NCBI GenBank assembly: GCA_903826575.1
Contig: CAIKEU010000047.1
Coordinates: 1-64,000, forward strand
Origin: an uncultured bacterium
GTDB taxonomy: Bacteria; Actinomycetota; Actinomycetes; S36-B12; CAIYMF01
Direction of reading: 5' to 3'
Length of the DNA: 64,000 nucleotides
Shown: positions 25,890-35,337 of the stretch, piece by piece
How the letters are laid out: the number at the start of each line of letters is the position of its first letter
Position numbering within the stretch: the stretch's first letter is position 1
Notes under the pieces: generated by a model
Databases searched by the model: none
What the model was told of the DNA's origin: nothing
Seen by the model: the letters and a program-made list of their open reading frames with translations, nothing else
Made by a program: the position numbers and the translations under genes

Positions 25890-27156
25890 GGCGGCCTCCT
25901 AGCAATTCGGCTAGGTCAACACCGACTGACGCAAACCGCTCAAGATGAGGTGGGTATCCGGATCCGCGAACCAGTTCACCGTTCACTGTGGTGAAGATGT
26001 CCGCCGTCTCAATGACGTCACCTTCGATTCGGCCTGGCACGCCGACAATCTCGCGAATGCGACGATGGCCCGTCGATGTTGTTTGCGCGTGCACAACCAC
26101 GTCGACGCTCGATGCGATCGTTGGTACCACAAAACTGGCGGTGACATTTTCGCCCGCAAGCATAGGCAAAATACTGAGCTTGGTCAGTGCGTCTCGCGCA
26201 CTATTTGCATGCACGCTTGTCATGCCGGGCATTCCAGAGTTCAACGCAATCAGCAGATCTAGCGCTTCGGCCTGACGAACCTCTCCCACGACGAGTCGGT
26301 GCGGACGCATGCGCAACGCTTCGACGACTAGGCGGCGTAGCGAAATTTCGCCGGTACCTTCGAGCCCCGACTGCCGAGTTTGCATCGCCACCCAATCCGG
26401 ACGATCGAGCCGCAACTCAAAGACCTCTTCACACGTGATGATCCGCTCCGCAGCAGGGACCGCATTGAGTAGACACCCAAGTAGCGTCGTTTTCCCTGCC
26501 TGCGTGCCTCCGGCAACGACGATGTTCAATCCCGCTGCGACTGCCGCGTGCAAGAAGTCCGCAGCCGCATTCGTCATGGAGCCAAGCCGCACCAGGTCTT
26601 CAAGCCGTGAGGCGGGTGCAACATGTTTGCGAACATTGACAACCCAGTGCCGGCGAGTCACATCTGGAATCGCGACGTGAAGACGAGAGCCATCGGTCAA
26701 CACGGCATCAACAAATGGTGAGCTCACATCGACACGGCGACCACTTGATGCCAACATCCGCTCAACGAGATCACGCGCACCGGATTCGGTGAGAACGACC
26801 GTCGTTAGTTCGCTTCGACCCCGGCGAGTACACCAGACGCGCGACGGTTCATTCCACCAAATTTCTTCAACATCGCCATCGTCAAACAGGCTCTGCAACG
26901 GACCGAACCCTGAAATCTCACTTTCAACGTACTGCGCGATTCGGGCCACCTCACGCGGCCCGCCAAAGTTGGCATCGTGACTAATGTACGAATCCATGAC
27001 ATCGGCGATGGCGGCGCGGACATGTTGGGGATCCGTTGCTGTCCCACGATCGCGCATGGCCTCGCGGACGTCATCAAGAACGTCGGCAACCACCGACTGC
27101 GACCGCGCAGCAGGCCGCCCGTGTACGAGCAGATCGTGCTCTACGCCACCCGACAT
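25882..27156 (-). CDS. tadA: Tad pilus assembly ATPase TadA (CpaF-like)
   Basis: About 424 residues from the ATG at 27156, which has GGAGG nine bases upstream. Walker A is GGTQAGKTTLL and the Asp/Glu box is ITCEEVFELRL. VGEVRQAEALDLLIALNSGM (Walker B) and GMTSVHANS (His box) follow. It is a secretion-superfamily hexameric ATPase energising Flp pilus assembly or retraction, and the first gene of the operon. An upstream start at 27222 lacks a ribosome-binding site. Confidence 0.93.
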   Translation of the reverse strand: MSGGVEHDLLVHGRPAARSQSVVADVLDDVREAMRDRGTATDPQHVRAAIADVMDSYISHDANFGGPREVARIAQYVESEISGFGPLQSLFDDGDVEEIWWNEPSRVWCTRRGRSELTTVVLTESGARDLVERMLASSGRRVDVSSPFVDAVLTDGSRLHVAIPDVTRRHWVVNVRKHVAPASRLEDLVRLGSMTNAAADFLHAAVAAGLNIVVAGGTQAGKTTLLGCLLNAVPAAERIITCEEVFELRLDRPDWVAMQTRQSGLEGTGEISLRRLVVEALRMRPHRLVVGEVRQAEALDLLIALNSGMPGMTSVHANSARDALTKLSILPMLAGENVTASFVVPTIASSVDVVVHAQTTSTGHRRIREIVGVPGRIEGDVIETADIFTTVNGELVRGSGYPPHLERFASVGVDLAELLGGRHG

Positions 27157-27379
27157 TCGCAGATACCTCCACATCGCTAGCGGCACTACATGAGTGCGCC
27201 ATACTCCCCCGGCTTCGGACACTTTCGAGATGAAAAGTCCGAATAATGTGGAAATCTATATTTCGTCAGGGGTTGTGGATATTGCTGATCGTCCATGTGG
27301 GGGATGCCGAGACATCCCGCCGCCCATGGCATTAGCGCGTTTGTGCAGGTCGGACGCCCACTTCAGGACACGAAAGAAA

Positions 27380-30300
27380 TTAGCGAACGAGGGTCCGGAT
27401 CGTTCGAAGTGCTACCGACAAAGTCGCTACATCAAAAGTCTCCAGGGCAGCGATTTCATCAAGGGTGGCACGGGCGCGAGCCAAGCCTTCGGCCTGATGC
27501 GACTCCCATGATTCAACTCGCTGAACCGCATCGGTCATGCCCGGCGTGGCCTCAACGACCGTACGCGTAAGGCCCGATAGTGCTCCATAGAGATCCGAGC
27601 GAAGAGCCATCCGAGCCAGTGAACCCCAGCGATCGTCACGAGGCAATTGCGTGATGCGCGAGAGCATCACGTCCACTTCGTAACGCTCACTCAAAACGAA
27701 ATATAAGCGGGCCACGTCAAGCACATCAGCCCCTGTCACACGAGCAATCTCGACGACATCGAGCAACCCGTATGCGTCAAGCAGTGAAGCGGTTTCCAGC
27801 GCAAGTTCGTCAGGCGCACCGAGTGCAACCAATTCGTCCGTACGTCGAACCAATCGATCATGCTCGACACCGACAAGCAGGTCCTGAACCTGACTGGAAA
27901 TTCGCCTGAGGTCATCACCAATCCGGGCGATCTCACCACCGACATCAACCCGCCCACCACGGGCCATGATGAACCAACGAGTGGCTCGATCGAGCAAACG
28001 TCGCGATTCGAGATACATCGCAGCTTGAGCGACCGTTGGGATCTTGCTGTCGAGTTCGTTGATTTTGTTCCAGAAATCGCGCAATCCGAAAACCTCGCGG
28101 GACACGGTGTAGGCGCGCGCAATTTCGACAGCACCGGCACCCGTCTCTTCAACGGCCCGGAACACAAACGTGGATCCACCATCGTTAATCATGGCGTTCG
28201 CTATTTCGGTGGTGATGATCTCGCTGCGCAAGGGATGCGCATCCAAAATGTGTCCGTAGCGCTCGACGATCGGGGCCGGGAAATACTCACGCAGCACCGA
28301 GGCAAACCATGGTTCGTCGGCCAATGATGAAGCCGTCAACTCGGTGGTCAACGAAATCTTGGCATAGGCAAGTAGGACTGCGAGCTCCGGTGACGTCAGG
28401 CCATGACCAGTAGACATTCGAATGTCGATGTCAGCGTCGGTCGGCAGGAACTCCAGCCCGCGTTCAAGTTGACCGGAAACTTCCAGTGACCTGATGAACC
28501 TCTTCTGCACGCTCAACATCTGAACCGCAAGAGCGCGATCATTTCCGAGAGTGACGTTCTGCGCGTAATTGTCGTAGAGAACTAGCTCGGCAACTTCATC
28601 GGTCATCCCGGCAAGGAACGTGTCGCGCTCGGCGGTCGTCAGCTGACCATCACGAACCACCTGATCGAGCAAGATCTTGATGTTGACCTCGTGATCAGAG
28701 GTATCCACGCCCGCACTGTTGTCGATTGCGTCGGTATTTAGCTTCACGCCCGCACGGGCGGCCTCAATTCGGCCAAGTTGAGTGAAGCCGAGATTTCCAC
28801 CTTCGCCGACAACCCGCGCCCGAAGCTGCGAACCATTGAGGCGAATAGCGTCATTGGACTTATCGCCAACATCTGTCTGGCTCTCACTCGTTGCCTTGAC
28901 GTACGTTCCAATTCCACCGTTCCAAAGCAAATCTACGGGGGCGCACAGGATCGCTCGCATTAACTCCTGCGGCGTTACATGCTCAACGTCTTCACTGATA
29001 TCCAGCGCTTTGCGGATCTGCGGTGTCAGCGCAATCGCTTTTGCACTGCGGGAAAAGACGCCACCGCCGGGGCTGATCAGTGATGCGTCGTAATCCGCCC
29101 AACTTGACCGGGGAAGATCGAATAGTCGTTGCCGTTCAGCAAAGGAGCGGGCAGCGTTTGGCTCCGGATCAATGAAGATATGACGGTGGTCGAATGCTGA
29201 AACCAGTCTGATGTGCTCGGACAACAGCATGCCGTTACCAAACACGTCTCCGCTCATATCGCCAACGCCAACGACTGTGAAATCTTCAGACTGCGTGTCG
29301 ACTCCCAGCTCGCGGAAGTGTCGCTTCACCGATTCCCATGCGCCTCGAGCAGTGATGCCCATGGCTTTGTGGTCGTAGCCGGCCGATCCGCCCGATGCAA
29401 ACGCGTCACCAAGCCAGAACCCGTAGGACATCGCCACGTCATTGGCAATGTCGCTGAAGGTCGCAGTGCCCTTATCTGCTGCTACGACTAGATACGGATC
29501 GTCAGAGTCATAACGCACCACCTCGACAGGTGGCACGACGGCACCATTGACCAAGTTGTCGGTGATATCTAACAAGGCACTAATGAAGACCCGGTAGCAG
29601 GCGATTCCCTCTGCCAGCCACGCATCCCGGTCCACAGTCGGATCGGGTGATCGCTTGACGAAGAACCCACCCTTCGCACCCACCGGGATGATGACCGCGT
29701 TCTTCACCATTTGAGCCTTCACCAAACCAAGAACCTCAGTGCGGAAGTCCTCACGTCGATCACTCCAGCGAAGGCCGCCTCGAGCAACCGAACCGAATCG
29801 CAGATGAACGCCCTCAACCTTCGGGCTGTATACCCAGATTTCAAACTTTGGCTTTGGTAACGGCAGGTCCGGGATCTGCGCCGGATCGAGCTTGAAGCTC
29901 AGATAGTCGTGTCGTTGCCCATCGCGACCAGATTGGTAGAAGTTCGTTCGCAGCGTCGCAGAAATCAACGAAAGGAACGACCTCAGTATGCGGTCTTGAT
30001 CCAAACTCGCCACGTCGTCCAGCGCAGCCTGGATATCACCGTCAATGTCCTCGACGACCACGGCTCGATCACTTTCGCGCGCCGGGTCGAAGCGCGCCTC
30101 GAACAGCGCGACCAAAGACCGCGCGATCGCGACGTTAGAGATGTGAGTTTGCTCGATATACAACTGACTAAACGAGGTGCCAGCCTGCCGCAGATACCGG
30201 GTGTAGGCGCGAATGATCACAATCTGCCGCCACGTCAAACCAGCACTCACCACGAGTGAATTGAGGTTGTCGACCTCGGCTTGCGCTAACCAGATTGCTC

Positions 30301-32365
30301 GGAACGCATCCTCGAAACGCGACTTCAGCGTCGGTAGATCAAATGAGGGACCGCCCAGGATCCTGATGCCGAAGTCGTAAAGCCATAGCGAGGTTCCGTC
30401 GTCCAGTGACATGTCGTACGGCCGCTCATCGACGACGTCGACACCCAGGCTTTGCAGCACGGGAAGAACCGTTGACAGCGAGATCTCACTCCCCCGTCGA
30501 TAGATCTTGAAGCGACGCTCTCCCTGCTGCGCATCGGCAGGTTCGTAAAGATTTAGCGCTAGGGCACCATCATGTTCGAGGTCGTCAAGGACTAGAACAT
30601 CGGCGACACCTGTGTCGGCAGAAAAATCCTCTTTATATGCCTCGGGAAAAGCTCCTATGTACATTCGGCGGAGCCGGCCTGCCTCCTCCTCGTCGCAGGA
30701 TTCATTCAGTGCGTCGACAAACACGTCTTGCCAGAACCGAGTCGTCTGCGCGATCGCGAATTCGAGCTCGTTCTGGTCGACGATAGGTAGTGTCTGGCCT
30801 CGCGCACTGCGGACAACGAAGTGCAAGCGAACAAGCTGAGATTCCGAGACCCGCGCCGTGTAATCGATCGACGAGGCTTGAAATTCGCGACGCAGAATCT
30901 CCATCATTTCCAAGCGAACCGCGGTGGTGTACCGATCCCGGGGCAGGTACACCATGCAGGAAACAGACCGACCATATTGATCACGGCGCAGGAAAACGCG
31001 CACCTGGCGACGATCCTGCATGTGCAAGATGCCAAGCGCAGTCGCTTCCAACTCCTCATCTGAGATCTCGAAAAGTTCATCGCGCGGATACGTTTCAAGA
31101 ACTTGAACGAGATCTTTGTACGAATGCGAGTCAAAGCGAAGTTCAGATCCGTCGAGCACCCGCTGCACCTTGCTGCGCAAAAGCGGGATTGAGTCAATCG
31201 GCTGCATGTACGCCGATGACGTATAGAGACCAAGGAACCGCCGCTCACCTACGACGTTTCCCGCATCGTCAAACATCTTGACGCCGACATAGTCGAGATA
31301 ACTCGTGCGGTGAACAGTTGATCGAGTATTGGCCTTCGTCAAAACCAGAATGTGCGGCTCTCGAGCCAGCCGGGCAATATCAGGTGTTAAAGGTGTATGA
31401 GCGCGATCGGCTGGCCGATCCGAGCGCATGATGCCCAACCCGGTGCCGGGTACAGCATCGAGAAACTCACCGGATTCACTGAGGGAGTATTCGCGATAGC
31501 CGAGGAAGGTGAAGTTGTCGCGAATCAACCACCAGAGAAATTCGATTGACTCTTCGATCTCAGCCGGATCAACCGTCGAAGGACGATTGGTATCAATGTC
31601 ATCAGCGGCAGATTGTGCAGCTGCGGATAACTTCGGCCAATCCTCAACAGCTTCACGCACAGATCGCAGAACGGTCTGGATCTGTAACTCGATCTGAGTC
31701 AGATCACTCGGGCTCGTTTCACGCTCAACCTCAACATGCATCCATGATTCGATAATCGCATCGTCAGGAAGTGGCCCCATGTCTACGTCGAGAGTTCGTT
31801 GCAAGTTTCCGCTGAAGTCTCGAACGACGGGGATCTGCGGATGCACGATCAGATGGATCGGGCGATCCATCATCGCGAGTGCACCGGAAACCGAGTCGAC
31901 TAGGAACGGCATGTCATCGGTGACGATCTCGATCACTGAGTGATCGGACGTCCAACCATCGCGCTCGCGCGTCGGGGTGTAAGCGCGAACGACACTCGTT
32001 CCTTCGCGACGAATGCGCGCCGTCTCGCGATGCGAGGTGACCGCTCCGATCAGATCGCGCGGATTACGTTCGATGATGTCGTCTGGTGAGACATGGCGGT
32101 AGTACTCATGCACAAGTTCTTCAAGTTCAGGATCCGATCCGATGGGCAGCGCAACAATGGCGTTGTCGAGATGCTCATCCTTGGCCTCGTCCATTCGACG
32201 AGCCGAATCCACCGCGTCAATTACGACATCATCGGCGGACAGTCCGTCCCGCCCATCTCGGGCGTCGTCACTGTCCTCGGCCCCGGAACCATCACGGCCA
32301 TCGAGCGCGGCAATAGCGGACGGATCACTGTTGGGACTATCGACAGAATCGAGATCGTCGTGCAC
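27380..32365 (-). CDS. gdh: NAD-glutamate dehydrogenase (180-kDa class)
   Basis: About 1660 residues, the length of the L_180 class of NAD-dependent glutamate dehydrogenase. Long ACT-like regulatory regions (about 60-640) precede the catalytic core with GGLRWSDRREDFRTEVLGLV, VKNAVIIPVGAKGGFFVKR and VGVGDMSGDVFGNGMLLS. It oxidises glutamate to 2-oxoglutarate and ammonia. The start is uncertain within a poorly conserved acidic N-terminus: GTG at 32365 follows AAAAGG, while ATG at 32449 is 28 codons longer. P5C dehydrogenase, which makes glutamate from proline, is encoded 700 bp away. Confidence 0.93.
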   Translation of the reverse strand: MHDDLDSVDSPNSDPSAIAALDGRDGSGAEDSDDARDGRDGLSADDVVIDAVDSARRMDEAKDEHLDNAIVALPIGSDPELEELVHEYYRHVSPDDIIERNPRDLIGAVTSHRETARIRREGTSVVRAYTPTRERDGWTSDHSVIEIVTDDMPFLVDSVSGALAMMDRPIHLIVHPQIPVVRDFSGNLQRTLDVDMGPLPDDAIIESWMHVEVERETSPSDLTQIELQIQTVLRSVREAVEDWPKLSAAAQSAADDIDTNRPSTVDPAEIEESIEFLWWLIRDNFTFLGYREYSLSESGEFLDAVPGTGLGIMRSDRPADRAHTPLTPDIARLAREPHILVLTKANTRSTVHRTSYLDYVGVKMFDDAGNVVGERRFLGLYTSSAYMQPIDSIPLLRSKVQRVLDGSELRFDSHSYKDLVQVLETYPRDELFEISDEELEATALGILHMQDRRQVRVFLRRDQYGRSVSCMVYLPRDRYTTAVRLEMMEILRREFQASSIDYTARVSESQLVRLHFVVRSARGQTLPIVDQNELEFAIAQTTRFWQDVFVDALNESCDEEEAGRLRRMYIGAFPEAYKEDFSADTGVADVLVLDDLEHDGALALNLYEPADAQQGERRFKIYRRGSEISLSTVLPVLQSLGVDVVDERPYDMSLDDGTSLWLYDFGIRILGGPSFDLPTLKSRFEDAFRAIWLAQAEVDNLNSLVVSAGLTWRQIVIIRAYTRYLRQAGTSFSQLYIEQTHISNVAIARSLVALFEARFDPARESDRAVVVEDIDGDIQAALDDVASLDQDRILRSFLSLISATLRTNFYQSGRDGQRHDYLSFKLDPAQIPDLPLPKPKFEIWVYSPKVEGVHLRFGSVARGGLRWSDRREDFRTEVLGLVKAQMVKNAVIIPVGAKGGFFVKRSPDPTVDRDAWLAEGIACYRVFISALLDITDNLVNGAVVPPVEVVRYDSDDPYLVVAADKGTATFSDIANDVAMSYGFWLGDAFASGGSAGYDHKAMGITARGAWESVKRHFRELGVDTQSEDFTVVGVGDMSGDVFGNGMLLSEHIRLVSAFDHRHIFIDPEPNAARSFAERQRLFDLPRSSWADYDASLISPGGGVFSRSAKAIALTPQIRKALDISEDVEHVTPQELMRAILCAPVDLLWNGGIGTYVKATSESQTDVGDKSNDAIRLNGSQLRARVVGEGGNLGFTQLGRIEAARAGVKLNTDAIDNSAGVDTSDHEVNIKILLDQVVRDGQLTTAERDTFLAGMTDEVAELVLYDNYAQNVTLGNDRALAVQMLSVQKRFIRSLEVSGQLERGLEFLPTDADIDIRMSTGHGLTSPELAVLLAYAKISLTTELTASSLADEPWFASVLREYFPAPIVERYGHILDAHPLRSEIITTEIANAMINDGGSTFVFRAVEETGAGAVEIARAYTVSREVFGLRDFWNKINELDSKIPTVAQAAMYLESRRLLDRATRWFIMARGGRVDVGGEIARIGDDLRRISSQVQDLLVGVEHDRLVRRTDELVALGAPDELALETASLLDAYGLLDVVEIARVTGADVLDVARLYFVLSERYEVDVMLSRITQLPRDDRWGSLARMALRSDLYGALSGLTRTVVEATPGMTDAVQRVESWESHQAEGLARARATLDEIAALETFDVATLSVALRTIRTLVR

Positions 32366-32517
32366 GACTATTCGCCTTTTCTCACCGATGACACACGCCG
32401 TTGTGTATGGGTACACCCTAACTCGCCGGAGTGGCGTCATCCCGCACATGTGGGTTCAATGAGGCAGGCTGGTACTTCACCAACCAGCATGGCCTATACG
32501 TATCTCGGAGGATCCAC

Positions 32518-33015
32518 GTGTCAACCAATCTGTCGTCCAGCCTGTCTCTTCCGGCAGATCCCACGGCGGCATTTGAAATGGTGACCAACCGCGACTACCT
32601 ACTGCAGGTTGCGCAGGCAACCGGGGGCACCGATATCGAGATCACTGTCACCCCCACGCTTGACGGAGGGGTGACGATTGTGTCGCGCAGAGCACTACCC
32701 GCGGAGCTTCCGTCGTACGCCAAGGCCCTCGTCGGTGACTTTCTCAAGCTCACCGAGACTCGCACCTTCGGGCCAGCCGATGCGGACGGCTCGCGTCGCG
32801 GCACGGTTAGCGTCGCGATTGATGGGGCACCGGTTTCTATCGAGGGTCCGTTAAAACTCGAACCCACACCCGACGGTTCCATCGTCATGGTCAAGGCTGA
32901 GGTGAAGGCGTCGGTCCCGTTCGTCGGCGGCAAGTTGGAAAAGTTCGCCGCGGAAAACATTCAAGACTTCCTTCGCATCGAAGAGAAGGTAGCCACGAAG
33001 TTTCTCGAGCAATGA
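32518..33015 (+). CDS. DUF2505 domain protein
   Basis: 165 residues from a GTG with GGAGG six bases upstream. SLSLPADPTAAFEMVTNRDYLLQVAQATG and the C-terminal GGKLEKFAAENIQDFLRIEE are typical of DUF2505, an SRPBCC-like ligand-binding fold found in actinomycetes. No signal peptide. It lies between, and is divergent from, the NAD-GDH gene. Ligand unknown. Confidence 0.85.
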   Translation: MSTNLSSSLSLPADPTAAFEMVTNRDYLLQVAQATGGTDIEITVTPTLDGGVTIVSRRALPAELPSYAKALVGDFLKLTETRTFGPADADGSRRGTVSVAIDGAPVSIEGPLKLEPTPDGSIVMVKAEVKASVPFVGGKLEKFAAENIQDFLRIEEKVATKFLEQ

Positions 33016-33033
33016 CCCGCGCGCCAGAGGTAC

Positions 33034-34698
33034 TCAGGGTCGAGGTTGAGTATCGGCCGGGCCGTAGCCCCAGCCGACGTATTCTGATGGGGCGTTCACC
33101 TTCGGCGGCACAAAGTTCTCTTTGATCGAACGTGTTGATGTCCACCGCATGAGATTTTGCGGGGCACCAGCCTTGTCATTGGTTCCGGAAGCCCGCCCAC
33201 CACCAAATGGCTGCTGGCCGACGACAGCTCCGGTTGGCTTGTCGTTGATATAGAAATTGCCTGCAGCGAAACGCAGCTCACGAGATGCGAGCGCGACCGC
33301 TCCTCGATCCTGAGCAATGATCGATCCAGTCAATGCGTACGGAGCGACAGATTCCAATTGACTCAAGGTTTCGGCAAAGTCAGCATCCTCATAAACGTAT
33401 ACCGCAAGGAAGGGGCCAAAGTACTCCGTGGTGAAGTACTCCGACGTCGGATCGCTGCACTCAACCACCGTTGGCCGAATGAACCAACCCTCACTGTCGT
33501 CGTACGATCCACCCGCAATCACCTCAGCATGTGGATCTGCCGTCGCTCGATCGATAGCCCCCCGCACCCGGTCGTAGGCGCGCTGATCAATAACGGCGGA
33601 CATGAAGTTGTCGAAATCCATGACCGAGCCCTGACTCAGGGCGTTCACCGACTCGACGAGTTCCGGCTTTAGCTGTGTCCAGATCGATCGCGGAATGTAC
33701 GCACGTGAGGCCGCCGAACACTTTTGCCCCTGGTATTCGAAAGCACCTCGGATGAGTGCCGTTCGCAAGACATCAATGTCTGCTGACGGATGCGCTACGA
33801 CAAAATCTTTGCCACCCGTCTCGCCGACAATTCGCGGATACGAGCGATAGTTCGCAATATTCGCCCCGACCGACGACCACAAGTGTTGGAATACCGGGGT
33901 TGACCCGGTGAAGTGAATCCCGGCGAGATCGGGAGACGCCAGCAAAACATCACTTACCTGCTCGCCATGCCCCGTCACCATGTTGATCACACCCGGCGGA
34001 AGACCAGCCTCTTCAAGCAATCTCATCAGAAGGTGCGCAGCAAACTGCTGGGTCTGAGCTGGCTTCCAGACGACCACATTGCCCATTAGTGCCGGGGCAG
34101 TTGGAAGATTGCCGGCAATGGCAGTGAAATTGAAAGGCGTGATCGCATAGACAACACCTTCCAGCGGGCGGTGATCCGATCGATTCCAGACCCCGGCCGA
34201 CGACACCGGCTGCTCCCCCAAGATCTGGTGTCCGAACGCGACATTGAAGCGCCAAAAATCAATCAATTCACACGCCGCATCAACCTCGGCTTGAAAAGCT
34301 GTCTTGGATTGACCCAGCATCGTGGCCGCGTTGAGGGTGTCGCGCCACGGACCAGCCAAAAGGTCGGCAGCCTTCAAGAAAATCGCGGCCCGATCGTCGT
34401 AAGACATGTCCCGCCACTGCGGAGCAGCATTTCGGGCCGCGTCGAGCGCCGCCTGCGCATCCGAATGATCAGCCCCGCGTCCACGACCCAGCACCAGTGC
34501 CTTCTCATGTGGCGACACGGTCATAAATTCCGGTCCTGATCCCTGACGCTCGATGCCACCGATGGTGCACGTCAGATCAAGTTCGGTCATTCGCAGTGAC
34601 GCAAGAGCAGCCTCAAGCCTCGCTCGATCCGCGGTACCCGGACCGTAAGAACGAATCGGCTCATTCGCCGGCAGTGGTGGGTGAGTCGCCGCATCCAT
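33034..34698 (-). CDS. pruA: L-glutamate gamma-semialdehyde (P5C) dehydrogenase
   Basis: A 554-residue aldehyde dehydrogenase. ITPFNFTAIAGNLPTAPALM and GNVVVWKPAQTQQF lie near 190-215, the general-base glutamate is in IVGETGGKDFVVAHP, and the nucleophilic cysteine is in FEYQGQKCSAASRAYIP. The C-terminus includes PFGGGRASGTNDKAGAPQNL, characteristic of the P5CDH group. It oxidises glutamate semialdehyde from proline to glutamate with NAD+. Proline dehydrogenase is not in the window. Confidence 0.93.
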   Translation of the reverse strand: MDAATHPPLPANEPIRSYGPGTADRARLEAALASLRMTELDLTCTIGGIERQGSGPEFMTVSPHEKALVLGRGRGADHSDAQAALDAARNAAPQWRDMSYDDRAAIFLKAADLLAGPWRDTLNAATMLGQSKTAFQAEVDAACELIDFWRFNVAFGHQILGEQPVSSAGVWNRSDHRPLEGVVYAITPFNFTAIAGNLPTAPALMGNVVVWKPAQTQQFAAHLLMRLLEEAGLPPGVINMVTGHGEQVSDVLLASPDLAGIHFTGSTPVFQHLWSSVGANIANYRSYPRIVGETGGKDFVVAHPSADIDVLRTALIRGAFEYQGQKCSAASRAYIPRSIWTQLKPELVESVNALSQGSVMDFDNFMSAVIDQRAYDRVRGAIDRATADPHAEVIAGGSYDDSEGWFIRPTVVECSDPTSEYFTTEYFGPFLAVYVYEDADFAETLSQLESVAPYALTGSIIAQDRGAVALASRELRFAAGNFYINDKPTGAVVGQQPFGGGRASGTNDKAGAPQNLMRWTSTRSIKENFVPPKVNAPSEYVGWGYGPADTQPRP

Positions 34699-34805
34699 AA
34701 CGCACTCCTATTCATGACGTGACTACTTGCGATCCGACCCTGTCGCAGCGCATCTGCGGCACATAACCGCACAGTGCACCGATTTAACCAAATTCACTCA
34801 CGTCA

Positions 34806-35300
34806 TTAGGCGCATACGTCGGGAATTTCCTGCGTCGCGAACCATAGAAGATCAAACTCCGACATCGGATCTGAGTCCTCGTCCGTCGTGAGCACGCAAG
34901 CAGTCGCTGACCCCGATGCTTTGATTAGTGCGACCATCGCAGACACAGCCGCCTGCGCGCCTATCTCATCGACATGCACAGACGAACATTGACGCAGGGC
35001 GACCTCGCTGGAAATCACGACGGACGTCAAACCACCACCGCGCGGACATACCAGATGAGAATCAACGTCCGCTGAAACCACGATGCGCCGAGCTATGTCA
35101 CCTGATCGAGCAATCAGGTGGACCGACTCAGCCCCGGCCGCGATCAACGCACCGTACTCGCGCTCTTCCTCGTCGATGTCCGGGGTGGAATCTCGGTAAT
35201 CGTCAGTTACCGCATGGGCGATGAGCGGTGCGGGGGCAAGGCGAGCGTCCTGATTGAGGCCGCGCAATCCTTGCATGGTCAGTGGAAGGTAGATGCGCAC
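34806..35300 (-). CDS. DUF6912 family protein
   Basis: 164 residues starting MRIYLPLTMQGLRGL, with APAPLIAHAVTDDYRD and EEEREYGALIAAG. This matches the DUF6912 family conserved in actinomycetes. It is soluble with no known role. The GTG start lies 37 bases downstream of the WS/DGAT stop; it may share that transcript. Confidence 0.75.
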   Translation of the reverse strand: MRIYLPLTMQGLRGLNQDARLAPAPLIAHAVTDDYRDSTPDIDEEEREYGALIAAGAESVHLIARSGDIARRIVVSADVDSHLVCPRGGGLTSVVISSEVALRQCSSVHVDEIGAQAAVSAMVALIKASGSATACVLTTDEDSDPMSEFDLLWFATQEIPDVCA

Positions 35301-35337
35301 ATGAACAGCATGCCCTACCTGATCGCCGAACTCGTGA

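Noticed and set aside
28778-31755. Many frames antisense to the NAD-glutamate dehydrogenase gene
   Set aside because: Shadow frames of a high-G+C gene; the sense frame carries clear motifs throughout.
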